DNA of 39,868 nucleotides from Candidatus Omnitrophota bacterium (GTDB taxonomy: Bacteria; Omnitrophota; Gorgyraeia; S143-82): contig WGAY01000016.1 of NCBI GenBank assembly GCA_015494585.1, positions 1-39,868 of the forward strand. The letters are read 5' to 3'. This document shows, in pieces, positions 8,688 to 17,953 of the stretch; position 1 is the first letter of the stretch; each line of letters begins with the position of its first letter. The position numbers and the translations under genes were made by a program. The notes under the pieces are model-generated. The model was not told the DNA's origin and did not search any database. It was given only the letters and a program-made list of their open reading frames with translations.

Positions 8688-9341
8688 TTACTGCTCCTTG
8701 AGCTGTTTTATAGCCTCGACAGGGTCTGAGCTAAATACGAAACTCCCTGCTATTATGAAATTTGCTCCGGCATCCTTGACTATCTTTGCGGTGTAGTGGT
8801 TTATCCCACCATCTACTGCAATGTATCCTCCGAAGCCCTTCTCCTTCAGCCAGCCAATCTTGTAGACATTGCTGTCCATAAAGGTCTGTCCACCAAAGCC
8901 TGGTTCAACTGTCATAATCAAGATCATATCCAGATCATCTAGGTAAGGCAAAAGGACCTGTGGATGAGTTGCAGGTTTTAGAGATAATCCAACCTTCCGT
9001 CCATGGTCCTTTACTTTATCTATAAATTCCTTCACTTCCTCATCTGATTCTAGTGCCTCTATGTGAGCGGTGAGTATTTCTGCTCCCGCAGACAGAAATG
9101 CCTCTGAGTACTTCAAGGGATCTGTTATCATCAGATGCACATCCAATGGTTTGGTAACGATTGAGGATATGTGTTGGACTATAAATGGTCCCAAAGTGAT
9201 GTTTGGGACAAAGTGTCCATCCATGACGTCGATATGCCAGGCATCAACGAGGCCTTCTATCGCCTCTAATTGTTTCTTAAGGCAGGAAAAATCAGCGGAT
9301 AATAGAGATGGCGCAATAATAACTTTACTTTCCATTTTCAC
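8688..9341 (-). CDS. rpe: Ribulose-phosphate 3-epimerase
   Basis: IAPSLLSADF; WHIDVMDGHFVPNITLGP; MTVEPGFGGQ; VDGGIN. Confidence 0.96.
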   Translation of the reverse strand: MKMESKVIIAPSLLSADFSCLKKQLEAIEGLVDAWHIDVMDGHFVPNITLGPFIVQHISSIVTKPLDVHLMITDPLKYSEAFLSAGAEILTAHIEALESDEEVKEFIDKVKDHGRKVGLSLKPATHPQVLLPYLDDLDMILIMTVEPGFGGQTFMDSNVYKIGWLKEKGFGGYIAVDGGINHYTAKIVKDAGANFIIAGSFVFSSDPVEAIKQLKEQ

Positions 9342-10219
9342 ATTCTAGCGATAACTGCCTTAACTAAGGCCAAAAGCTTAGGTGCACTGTCATTTGCAAT
9401 GGCAATAATCTTCTCCAAGGTTGCAGGTTCAAGTGCATCTGGGAGGCACATATCCGTGATGACACTTATCCCCAATACTTTTATCCCGCTGTGCACTGCA
9501 ACGATTACCTCAGGCACGGTAGACATTCCGACTGCGTCTGCTCCGATTGCCCTAAAAAACCTGTACTCTGCCCTTGTTTCAAGATTTGGACCAGTAACAG
9601 CTATGTATACCCCCTTCTTTACTGGTATCCTCTCATCAAGGGCAGCATTCTCTGCCAATTCTATCAGCTCTCTGGAGTATGGTTCCGACATATCAGGAAA
9701 TCTAGGCCCCAGTTCGTCGTAATTTGGGCCTATAAGAGGATTGACCCCCATAAGGTTTATGTGATCATCTATTATCATGATATCGCCGGCCTTAAAGAGC
9801 GGATTTAGCCCACCAGCCGCATTCGATATTATAAGTTCCTCTATACCTAGAAGCTTCATAACTCGAATAGGATATGTAATCTGTTCTAGGGACCAACCTT
9901 CATAAAAGTGGAATCTGCCTTCCATCACCAGAACATCCTTGCCTTCTAGGCTACCAAAGAGCAATTCCCCTTTGTGGCTCTCTACAGTAGAGACAGGGAA
10001 ATGGGGTATATCTTTATATTCCAAAACGAACTCTGTATCTACATAATCTGCAAGATTACCCAAACCTGTTCCAAGGACTATCCCAATTTTAGGTCTTATA
10101 GAAACTCTCTCTTCGATAAACGACTTGGTCTCTCTTAATTTATTTAACAGGTCCATATCTGTCCCTCCTGTCTTGAATCGAGTATCGAGAAGAAATATAT
10201 TGCCTTCTCCATCATCCAC
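9338..10219 (-). CDS. Purine-nucleoside phosphorylase (PNP family)
   Basis: GIVLGTGLG; HFYEGWSLEQITYPIRVMKLLGIEELIISNAAGGLN; DDHINLMGVNPLIGPN; RFFRAIGADAVGMSTVPEVI. The start may be downstream (MDLLNKL). Confidence 0.92.
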   Translation of the reverse strand: MDDGEGNIFLLDTRFKTGGTDMDLLNKLRETKSFIEERVSIRPKIGIVLGTGLGNLADYVDTEFVLEYKDIPHFPVSTVESHKGELLFGSLEGKDVLVMEGRFHFYEGWSLEQITYPIRVMKLLGIEELIISNAAGGLNPLFKAGDIMIIDDHINLMGVNPLIGPNYDELGPRFPDMSEPYSRELIELAENAALDERIPVKKGVYIAVTGPNLETRAEYRFFRAIGADAVGMSTVPEVIVAVHSGIKVLGISVITDMCLPDALEPATLEKIIAIANDSAPKLLALVKAVIARM

Positions 10220-10253
10220 TTTAGGCCCTCATTATATCACATAGTCCCTATTC

Positions 10254-10694
10254 TTATAGGTCATTATATAATGAAATAATATCTTTCATAAAGAAATTCC
10301 TGCACAACTGTAACATAGGCCATATCACAAAGTCGCGTTCCTTTATCTTTGGATGAGGGATCTTAAGGTCAGGATTGTCTATAGTTATATCGTCGTAGAT
10401 GAGTATATCTATGTCGATGGTTCGGGGTAGATTCTGTCCCTTGGTTTTTCTGCCTAATATTCTCTCTATACCTTGCAATTGCAGAAGAAGCCTCTGGGGA
10501 TGGAGTAATGTATAGACAAGGCAAACTGCATTTATAAATTCATAGACTGCCCCATACATAGGAGGGTTGTAATAGAAATCCGACACTCCGCCAAGAGAAG
10601 TAAAGGGAAGTTTCCCTATCAATTCAAGGGCCAATCTTATATTTTTCTCGCGGTTACCAAGATTACTACCAAGCCCCAGAAATACTCTACTCAT
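10254..10694 (-). CDS. folK: 2-amino-4-hydroxy-6-hydroxymethyldihydropteridine diphosphokinase
   Basis: FLGLGSNLGNRE N-terminus; LGRKTKGQNLPRTIDIDILIYDD; IPHPKIKERDFV. Confidence 0.94.
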   Translation of the reverse strand: MSRVFLGLGSNLGNREKNIRLALELIGKLPFTSLGGVSDFYYNPPMYGAVYEFINAVCLVYTLLHPQRLLLQLQGIERILGRKTKGQNLPRTIDIDILIYDDITIDNPDLKIPHPKIKERDFVIWPMLQLCRNFFMKDIISLYNDL

Positions 10695-11891
10695 TTAATC
10701 CAATAAATGGCCCATTTTTTTCTTCTTAGTCTCCAGATAGAATTCGTTTTCCTGTTTTTTACCGACGACTATCGGAACCCGTTCAACTATCTCCAGGTCA
10801 TATCCTTGCAATCCTACTATCTTTCTGGGATTATTCGTCATAAGGCGCAGTTTTCTTATCCCAAGCTCTTTTAATATCTGGGCGCCAATACCATATTCGC
10901 GCAAATCAGCCGGAAATCCCAGGGCTATATTTGCATCTACTGTATCCATACCCTTATCCTGAAGGTGATAGGCCTTGATCTTATTGGCAAGCCCTATTCC
11001 TCGTCCTTCTTGTGACATATACAGAATAACCCCTTTCCCCTCTCTATCTATACGCTGCATTGCGGCATGGAGTTGTTCTCCACAGTCACACCTGCGAGAG
11101 TGGAATATATCGCCAGTCATACATTGAGAATGAACTCTTACCAGGACTGGCTCATCCTCTGACCAGTTGCCCTTCCATATGGCCAGGTGTTCTTGACCAT
11201 CTATAAGGCTGCGAAATATGGCCACATTAAACTCTCCAAAATCAGTGGGCATCTTGGCATCGGCGATCCTTTCTATAAGCCGTTCAGTCCTGCGTCTATA
11301 CTCTATAATGTCTGCCACCGAACACATAGATAGTTTATGCCTGCGGGCAAATACCTCAAGATCGGGCAGGCGTGCCATAGAACCATCCTCATTCATAATC
11401 TCACATATGACCGCCACAGGCTCAAGCCCTGCAAGCCTCATTAGGTCTATTGCCGCCTCAGTATGACCCGCACGCACCAAGACCCCTCCATTTACTGCCC
11501 TGAGGGGAAATACATGCCCAGGCCGCACTAAGTCTTCTGGGCGTGAATCAGGCGAACACAATACCTCTATGGTTCTGGATCTATCGTGTGCAGATATCCC
11601 CGTTGTTATGCCAACTGCCGCATCAACCGACATCGCCCAGGCCGTGGCAAACTGATCGCGAGTGGAATCAGGGGAAGAAAGAATAGGGATATCTAGGGCC
11701 TTGAGTCTCTCTTCGGTCATAGGAACACATATAAGCCCTCTGCCTTCTTTGGCCATAAAGTTTATTTTCTCAGGTGTCGCATAAACGCCAGCAACTATCA
11801 GATCACCTTCGTTTTCCCTGTCTTCGTCATCTACAACGATTACAACCTTGCCTTGTTTTATATCGGATAAAACCTTCTCAATGCTATCCAT
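10695..11891 (-). CDS. ribBA: Bifunctional 3,4-dihydroxy-2-butanone-4-phosphate synthase / GTP cyclohydrolase II
   Basis: DDEDRENEGDLI (RibB) and RVHSQCMTGDIFHSRRCDCGEQLHAAM / LYMSQEGRGIGL (RibA). Confidence 0.96.
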   Translation of the reverse strand: MDSIEKVLSDIKQGKVVIVVDDEDRENEGDLIVAGVYATPEKINFMAKEGRGLICVPMTEERLKALDIPILSSPDSTRDQFATAWAMSVDAAVGITTGISAHDRSRTIEVLCSPDSRPEDLVRPGHVFPLRAVNGGVLVRAGHTEAAIDLMRLAGLEPVAVICEIMNEDGSMARLPDLEVFARRHKLSMCSVADIIEYRRRTERLIERIADAKMPTDFGEFNVAIFRSLIDGQEHLAIWKGNWSEDEPVLVRVHSQCMTGDIFHSRRCDCGEQLHAAMQRIDREGKGVILYMSQEGRGIGLANKIKAYHLQDKGMDTVDANIALGFPADLREYGIGAQILKELGIRKLRLMTNNPRKIVGLQGYDLEIVERVPIVVGKKQENEFYLETKKKKMGHLLD

Positions 11892-11901
11892 ATATTGCTC
11901 C

Positions 11902-12534
11902 CTATAGTCGTGTTTTCTTCTCTTGGCCCTTTATTAACCTATTTATATTTCCCCTATGTCTATACAGAATTAGAATACTTATTATAACACCCATTATCTT
12001 TATAGCTAGGGGCTTTATAAAAAAGATAGAACCAACCAACACCAGTAATGACATAATGATAGAGGCTATAGAAACAAAGCCGGTCAGCCGATAGGCAAGA
12101 AGCCAAGAAAAAAGGCCTGCCAGTAGTATGTAAAATAGAGTATGGTAAAAAAAAGATACCCCCAGAAAAACACCTATCGCCGTTGCAACCCCCTTGCCTC
12201 CCCTGAACCCAATGTATAGAGGGAAGATATGGCCAATTATCGCAAATAAAGCAGCTGAAATGATGGCCATACTATTATCTGGGAAAACTATCCCTGCAAT
12301 AAAAACAGAGATAAGTCCCTTAAGGAGGTCTAAGAATAGTACAAATCTGCCCCACAGTTGGCTATTTAAGACTCTCGCTACATTCGTAGCACCTATATTG
12401 CCACTACCTAGCTCTCTAATATCTTTGCCCAATTTTAACTTTACTAGGATGTATCCAAACGGGATAGAACCCAATAGATATGGTACAACTCCAACGAAGA
12501 ACATTGCTGTGATGCTGTTATCTAAAACGAGCAT
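11902..12534 (-). CDS. plsY: Acyl-phosphate glycerol-3-phosphate acyltransferase PlsY
   Basis: LLGSIPFGYIL; LGSGNIGATNVARVL; FRGGKGVATAIGVFLG; multispanning hydrophobic profile. Confidence 0.95.
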   Translation of the reverse strand: MLVLDNSITAMFFVGVVPYLLGSIPFGYILVKLKLGKDIRELGSGNIGATNVARVLNSQLWGRFVLFLDLLKGLISVFIAGIVFPDNSMAIISAALFAIIGHIFPLYIGFRGGKGVATAIGVFLGVSFFYHTLFYILLAGLFSWLLAYRLTGFVSIASIIMSLLVLVGSIFFIKPLAIKIMGVIISILILYRHRGNINRLIKGQEKKTRL

Positions 12535-12623
12535 ATAATCTCTCCTCCTCGTTTAAGTCTTTTTGGCCGAAATTATCTTTTAAAGTTTATTTCCTAGCCT
12601 CTCACCTATTCCAATGAGATCCT

Positions 12624-13130
12624 TCAAATAAGCCTTATTATCGGAAAATCACGAACTTCCAAGGAAAAGACGGCCTCTGGGCCAAGGTCTGGATAACAAA
12701 CAAGACGGCTTGAAACGACCTTTGTAGCCAGATAGGCACCCGCTCCACCAGGCGCTATAAAGTACCTGGCCTCGTATCGTCTCATTGTCTCCACAATCTT
12801 TTGGTCTCGTTCTCCTTTGCCAATACAAAATCTCAGACCGTATTTCAGCAATATCTCCATAAACCTATCCATCCTGGAAGATGTAGTCGGCCCACAAGAC
12901 CCAATCGGTCTGCCTTCCCTGGCAGGTGTTGGCCCGCAATAGTATATCACGGCTGAAGACAAATCTATCGGAGATTTCCCTTGCTTAAGGCCTTCTATCA
13001 GTCTAACATGGGCCTGGTCGCGCGCTGTAAATATATGGCCGCTTATATACACCAGATCCCCAAGCCCTGTAGCCTTCAGTGCATCTAGACCATTGGGTTC
13101 ATCTATGTCTATTCTTCTATCTCTTGCCAT
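12624..13130 (-). CDS. Class I fumarate hydratase / tartrate dehydratase-type beta subunit
   Basis: GDLVYISGHIFTARDQAH; YYCGPTPA; GSCGPTTSSRMD; GKGER; APGGAGAYLA. Confidence 0.92.
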   Translation of the reverse strand: MARDRRIDIDEPNGLDALKATGLGDLVYISGHIFTARDQAHVRLIEGLKQGKSPIDLSSAVIYYCGPTPAREGRPIGSCGPTTSSRMDRFMEILLKYGLRFCIGKGERDQKIVETMRRYEARYFIAPGGAGAYLATKVVSSRLVCYPDLGPEAVFSLEVRDFPIIRLI

Positions 13131-14386
13131 ATCTTTGCTCCTAGACTGGATAATTTTTCCTCTAAGGCCTCATATCCCCTCTCCAGGTGGTATATTCTGG
13201 ATATATCTGTCCGTCCTTCAGCGGCCAGCCCTGCCAGGACCAGGGCCGCGGATGCCCTCAAATCAGATGCCATTACCGGTGCCCCTTTCAACTCCTTTAC
13301 GCCCTGCACTACTGCATAAGGCCCTTCCCTCTTTATATTTGCTCCCATCCTGTTGAGCTCTGGTACATGCATAAACCTATCAGGATATATCCGTTCAGTT
13401 ATAACGCTGGTTCCGCGGGATATGGTCATCATCGCCATAAATTGGGCCTGCAGGTCGGTTGGGAATCCAGGATATGGCAAGGTCGCTATGTTCTGGGCAA
13501 CCAAACCTCGCCTCTGGCAAATCCTTATAATATTATCATCTTTGTAGACCTTAATCCCTACACCACTACGTCTTAATACATCCAGTACCGCGCCAAGATG
13601 ATCAGGGACTGCATTCTTTACAACGACATCTCCTCTGGTCATAGCCGCCCCTATGATAAATGTCCCTGCCTCAATCCTGTCAGGTATTATTCTATGTTCA
13701 CATCCATGTAGTGTCTTTACGCCATTTATCCTTATCCAAGGGGTCCCTGCGCCTTCTATATCAGCCCCCATCTTTTTCAAGAATTTAGCCAGGTCATATA
13801 TCTCAGGTTCACAGGCCGCATTTTCTATAATGGTTTCCCCCCTCGCCAATACTGCAGCCATCATGACATTTGCTGTAGCCAGAACAGAGGATCCAAACAT
13901 ACCCCCCAGATAGATAGAGCTGCCCCTCAATCTGTTTGCCTCAGCAATCACATATCCAGCCTCTATCTCGATGCCTGCACCCAGGGCTGCTAGACCCTTT
14001 AGATGCAGATCCACTGGTCTGACTCCGATAACACAACCTCCAGGTAGAGAGACCCGTGCCTTTCTGCGTCTGCCAAGCAGTGCACCGAGTACGCAAAAGG
14101 AGCCGCGCATGGTCCTTACTATCTCATAAGGGGCCTCGTATTTAGAGGTATCAATTGGCCTTATTTTCAATACAGGATAATCTTCTTTCACATCACAGCC
14201 CAATACCCTGAGAAGCTGGACCATAGTCTCAACGTCTCTTAGTTTCGGAACATTGTGTAGAATGGTTTCTCCATCAGTAAGTAAGCTTGCGGCAAGGATG
14301 GGCAGAACTGCATTTTTTGCTCCGCTTACCTTTATCTCTCCTCGCAGGCTAACCGGGCCCTCTACTATTAGCTTTCTGATACCCAT
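13109..14386 (-). CDS. murA: UDP-N-acetylglucosamine 1-carboxyvinyltransferase
   Basis: GEIKVSGAKNAVLPILAASLLTDG; RTMRGSFCVLGALLGR (Cys loop); PGFPTDLQAQFMA; RFMHVPELNRMGA. Confidence 0.96.
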   Translation of the reverse strand: MGIRKLIVEGPVSLRGEIKVSGAKNAVLPILAASLLTDGETILHNVPKLRDVETMVQLLRVLGCDVKEDYPVLKIRPIDTSKYEAPYEIVRTMRGSFCVLGALLGRRRKARVSLPGGCVIGVRPVDLHLKGLAALGAGIEIEAGYVIAEANRLRGSSIYLGGMFGSSVLATANVMMAAVLARGETIIENAACEPEIYDLAKFLKKMGADIEGAGTPWIRINGVKTLHGCEHRIIPDRIEAGTFIIGAAMTRGDVVVKNAVPDHLGAVLDVLRRSGVGIKVYKDDNIIRICQRRGLVAQNIATLPYPGFPTDLQAQFMAMMTISRGTSVITERIYPDRFMHVPELNRMGANIKREGPYAVVQGVKELKGAPVMASDLRASAALVLAGLAAEGRTDISRIYHLERGYEALEEKLSSLGAKIWQEIEE

Positions 14387-14394
14387 TGCATTAA

Positions 14395-14988
14395 CTACCT
14401 TCTTGCCTTAATCAAAAACAGGGCCTCCTCTCCAAACAGGTTTGGCAGAAGAGATATCTTCTTATGACCGGAGAAAAATTCCGCCCTCAATACCTCTATA
14501 TTATGGGAACGGACAAAATTATAGAAATCCTTTATCGTGAGATAATGAATATTAGGGGTGTTGTACCATTCGTATGGCAATGCAGGATTCTTGGGGGCAG
14601 TGCCTGAAAACATCAATTGCAGTCTTATTTTCCAGTGCGCAAAGTTTGGGAAACTCACAATTGCCTGTTTGCCTATCCTTACTATCTCCATTAACACCTT
14701 AGCCGGATTTTTTATCTCCTGTAATGTGCGGGAGAGAACTACATAATCAAATGAATTATCAGGATAAACTGACAACAATTGTTCCATATCACCGTGATGT
14801 ACCTGTATACCTTTGCCAACGCAGGATATTATCTTTTCCTCATGCAGTTCTATACCGTATCCCCGCACATCCTTTGACAACTTAAGGGCATGGAGCAGAT
14901 CTCCCTCTCCACAACCGACATCTAGGATACGAGCTCCATTGGGTATTATCTCCTCAATTAACTGATAATCCTTCCTTCTCAAGGGCAT
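14395..14988 (-). CDS. metW: Methionine biosynthesis protein MetW (SAM methyltransferase-like)
   Basis: RILDVGCGEGDLL; DYVVLSRTLQEI; SFPNFAHWKIRLQLMFSGTAP; adjacent to metX. Confidence 0.92.
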   Translation of the reverse strand: MPLRRKDYQLIEEIIPNGARILDVGCGEGDLLHALKLSKDVRGYGIELHEEKIISCVGKGIQVHHGDMEQLLSVYPDNSFDYVVLSRTLQEIKNPAKVLMEIVRIGKQAIVSFPNFAHWKIRLQLMFSGTAPKNPALPYEWYNTPNIHYLTIKDFYNFVRSHNIEVLRAEFFSGHKKISLLPNLFGEEALFLIKARR

Positions 14989-15005
14989 TGTATTTCCCCC
15001 TAAAC

Positions 15006-16169
15006 TTAGGCATTGGCATATAGGTGATCCAGAAATCCTCTCATCAATTTATCCTGGGATTCATTATATAATAGAAATGAATCATGTCCATAATCAGAGG
15101 AGATGCAACAATAACTTACATCTTTATTATAACTTTCCAGGAACTTCGCAATCTCCTCTACCTGGGATGGTGGATAAAGCCAGTCCGAGGAAAAACTCAA
15201 TACGAGGAAATCCACATCTATTGCCTTTAATCTATCCGGATCCTGAATCTCAGTATATATCTCAAAATAATCGATTGCCTTGGTCAGATAAAGATATGAA
15301 TTGGCATCGAACCTGCGAACGAAGGAATCTCCTTGATAATCAAGATAACTCTCTATCTCGAAATCTATCGAAAAATCATAGCCATAGGCCTCTTTCTCCC
15401 TTAATCTCCTGGCAAATTTGATATTCATCGCCTCATCGCTTAAATATGTAATATGGCCTATCATTCTAGCAACTGCAAGTCCTTGAAATGGTAGGGCCTT
15501 ACCATAGTAGTTACCGTTATTCCAGTTAGGGTCCCTCATAATTGCCTGCCGCCCTACGGCATTAAAGGCGATCTGCTGGGCAGTATGTTGCATGGTAGTG
15601 GCTATTGGAATTGCCCCTTTGGTCTTTTCACTGTGATGAAATGCCCAGGAAAGGACCTGCATGCCCCCCATAGAACCGCCAATAACACACAACCATTTTT
15701 TTATCCCCAGATGTTCCATCAATCTGACTTGGGCATTTACCATATCGTTTATTGTAACAACAGGAAACTCTAGGCCAAATTCCCTGCCTGTATCTGGATT
15801 TATCATACTCGGACCGCTTGATCCATAACATCCACCTATCACATTAGAACATACCACGAAATACTTATTCGTATCTATTGCCTTGCCTGGTCCAATATAC
15901 ATATCCCACCATCCAGGCTTTTTGGCCCCCTCGTGCCAGAAGGCAGCATTGGCACTACCTGATAGGGCATGGCATATTAACACCGCATTGGTTCCCGCGC
16001 TGTTTAACCGTCCATAGGTTTCATAGGCAATCTCAAGTGGCTTTATAATCTTACCGCTTTCCAGTACAAGGCCATCATCGAATATTTCCTTCTCTGTATG
16101 AACTATTTCTCTATTTTCCATATCCTGAAAACTCAAATTTAAAGACTTAAGACTGGCAAACACTGACAC
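15006..16169 (-). CDS. metX: Homoserine O-acetyltransferase (MetX family)
   Basis: LICHALSGSANA; CSNVIGGCYGSSGPSMINPDTG; VIGGSMGGMQVLSWA; DYGHDSFL. GTG start in the ORF track; true start uncertain. Confidence 0.92.
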   Translation of the reverse strand: MSVFASLKSLNLSFQDMENREIVHTEKEIFDDGLVLESGKIIKPLEIAYETYGRLNSAGTNAVLICHALSGSANAAFWHEGAKKPGWWDMYIGPGKAIDTNKYFVVCSNVIGGCYGSSGPSMINPDTGREFGLEFPVVTINDMVNAQVRLMEHLGIKKWLCVIGGSMGGMQVLSWAFHHSEKTKGAIPIATTMQHTAQQIAFNAVGRQAIMRDPNWNNGNYYGKALPFQGLAVARMIGHITYLSDEAMNIKFARRLREKEAYGYDFSIDFEIESYLDYQGDSFVRRFDANSYLYLTKAIDYFEIYTEIQDPDRLKAIDVDFLVLSFSSDWLYPPSQVEEIAKFLESYNKDVSYCCISSDYGHDSFLLYNESQDKLMRGFLDHLYANA

Positions 16170-16267
16170 TTATCGCCTTTGAGACTTCCTCCTTTATTTT
16201 CAATATTTAGTTTTTTAGCTTTATTTTATCCTCAAACTTCCTGGCAGACAATCAATTAATGAAGCAA

Positions 16268-17002
16268 TCAAGACTGCATAGCAGTTGATCTGATATAAAG
16301 CATTGCCCTGGCAAGGTCAATGTCTGACTGTGTGTCTATGTTTATGCTTTCAAAGCTATCCATTGGTATACCTATAAATGGAAAACCAAATACAGGAAAA
16401 GGGTCTCTAGCTGTATCATAGTAGAACCTATGGGTAATATACATTGACCCATTGAAGTGATAGGCAGGTGGAAGTTCCTGCCTACGCATGGGACGAGGAC
16501 CATCTAAATCCATGTAATAATTCAGGAATCCCCTCTCATCCGGATAAAGGCACCAATAAGGATGGGCATCGCCGGCATAAGAAACCCCGCCTACAGAGAC
16601 AACACCCTGGTTGGAGATTATAGTAGATATCGCCTTGTCTATTAGATTAGCATTCCTAAATGGCGAAGTTGGCTGAAGGTACAAGACATAATCGTATCGT
16701 TTCCCACGGATGTCTTCCATCTCAAAAAGGGCATGCAGGAGTACGGCCAGAGACGAGGTATTATCCTGAGCCAGCTCTTTTGGCCGTATAAATGGTACAT
16801 AGGCCCCATAATCACCCGCCACTCTGGCGATTTCTTCATCCTCTGTAGTAAAGCACATATCTAAATCATAAGAAGAGTTTTGCACCGCCTCTATTGTCCA
16901 GGCAATCAAGGGTTTCCCGCCAAGATCTATAAGATTCTTACCTGGGAGGCCCTTTGAGCCAGCACGAGCAGGAATAATCGCCAGGATATTATACTCTACC
17001 AT
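16268..17002 (-). CDS. CMP-sugar / acylneuraminate cytidylyltransferase family protein
   Basis: AIIPARAGSKGLPGKNLIDLGGKPLIAWTIEAV; LQPTSPFRN. Confidence 0.85.
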   Translation of the reverse strand: MVEYNILAIIPARAGSKGLPGKNLIDLGGKPLIAWTIEAVQNSSYDLDMCFTTEDEEIARVAGDYGAYVPFIRPKELAQDNTSSLAVLLHALFEMEDIRGKRYDYVLYLQPTSPFRNANLIDKAISTIISNQGVVSVGGVSYAGDAHPYWCLYPDERGFLNYYMDLDGPRPMRRQELPPAYHFNGSMYITHRFYYDTARDPFPVFGFPFIGIPMDSFESINIDTQSDIDLARAMLYIRSTAMQS

Positions 17003-17041
17003 AATACCTATACGCCCCCTTTTATGCGAAGTAAAACAAAA

Positions 17042-17114
17042 AGCGGGCGACGGGATTCGAACCCGCGACGTCGAGCTTGGGAAGCTCGCATTCTGCCAAC
17101 TGAATTACGCCCGC
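17042..17114 (-). tRNA. tRNA-Gly (anticodon CCC)
   Basis: Minus strand GCGGGCG-TA-ATTCAGTTGGCAGAAT-G-CGAGC-TTCCCAA-GCTCG-ACGTC-GCGGG-TTCGAAT-CCCGT-CGCCCGC-T: cloverleaf stems pair, anticodon CCC, CCA not encoded. Confidence 0.96.
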
Positions 17115-17179
17115 ATTTAACCAGCTATATTTGATTATATAACTAGATACAGAGACGTCAAGGAAATCATGTGCCTATC

Positions 17180-17953
17180 TTATCCCTTCCGGCGGATATC
17201 AATTATTCGAAAGCTATAATTCTCGGTCATTTTAATACTACCGTCGACGTTATCATATATAACTATCTTTGTAGGCAACATAAGTTCAGGGTCTATATCT
17301 ACCTTTATTCTATAGCAATAGAAATTATTATATCTATCCTTTGGGAATCTTATATCCAAGGTAATTTTATCTTCTGTCTCAGAAAATTCTTCTATATCTA
17401 ACTTCAATCCCAGCTCTTTTACAAGCCCCAATTGATTCGAAAACATGGCAGTAATATAGTCAAAACCCATATCATATATAGGGTGAAGGCTGTTTTTCAT
17501 GGCAAGCTTACTTAGTGGGTGGAGTTTTATCTTGAAAAATCTACGCCATCCAGGCCCAGTTGCAATCAATCTACCATCATCTTTCGAGGCAGGCCACCAG
17601 GCCTGCTGTCCCTTATGACTACTGTCCAACCACTTTAGATGAACTCGCTTGGGCATAGAGTGTATCTCTGCATATATCAGCTCTGGATCGCTATAGACAC
17701 CACCCTTTAATGTCACCTTCTCCATTACAAAGGAATAATATATTAGGCTATCGACTCTTTTTATCATGTCATTCACGATATCATCTAGTCTGTCTTGATA
17801 ATTTAGAGGCTCTTCTACGCATATAGGTGGGCTTGAGACCTCTGCAGAGTGATTCTCAGGCCCCAGGAGGTCTTTTAGCCAGGCCATAATACCAAGCCAT
17901 ATAGAGAACGAAAGAAAGATTGTCAGCTCAAATCCTGAACACTTCTTCCTCAT
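17180..17953 (-). CDS. DUF1571-like membrane-anchored/secreted protein
   Basis: N-terminal hydrophobic segment; YYSFVMEKVTLKGG, HSMPKRVHLKWL, LHPLSKLAMKNSLHPIYDMGF pattern resembles DUF1571. Confidence 0.6.
   Translation of the reverse strand: MRKKCSGFELTIFLSFSIWLGIMAWLKDLLGPENHSAEVSSPPICVEEPLNYQDRLDDIVNDMIKRVDSLIYYSFVMEKVTLKGGVYSDPELIYAEIHSMPKRVHLKWLDSSHKGQQAWWPASKDDGRLIATGPGWRRFFKIKLHPLSKLAMKNSLHPIYDMGFDYITAMFSNQLGLVKELGLKLDIEEFSETEDKITLDIRFPKDRYNNFYCYRIKVDIDPELMLPTKIVIYDNVDGSIKMTENYSFRIIDIRRKG

Noticed and set aside
16170-16267. Possible SAM riboswitch upstream of metX
   Set aside because: The region is short and AT-rich without a recognisable SAM-I/II aptamer pattern.
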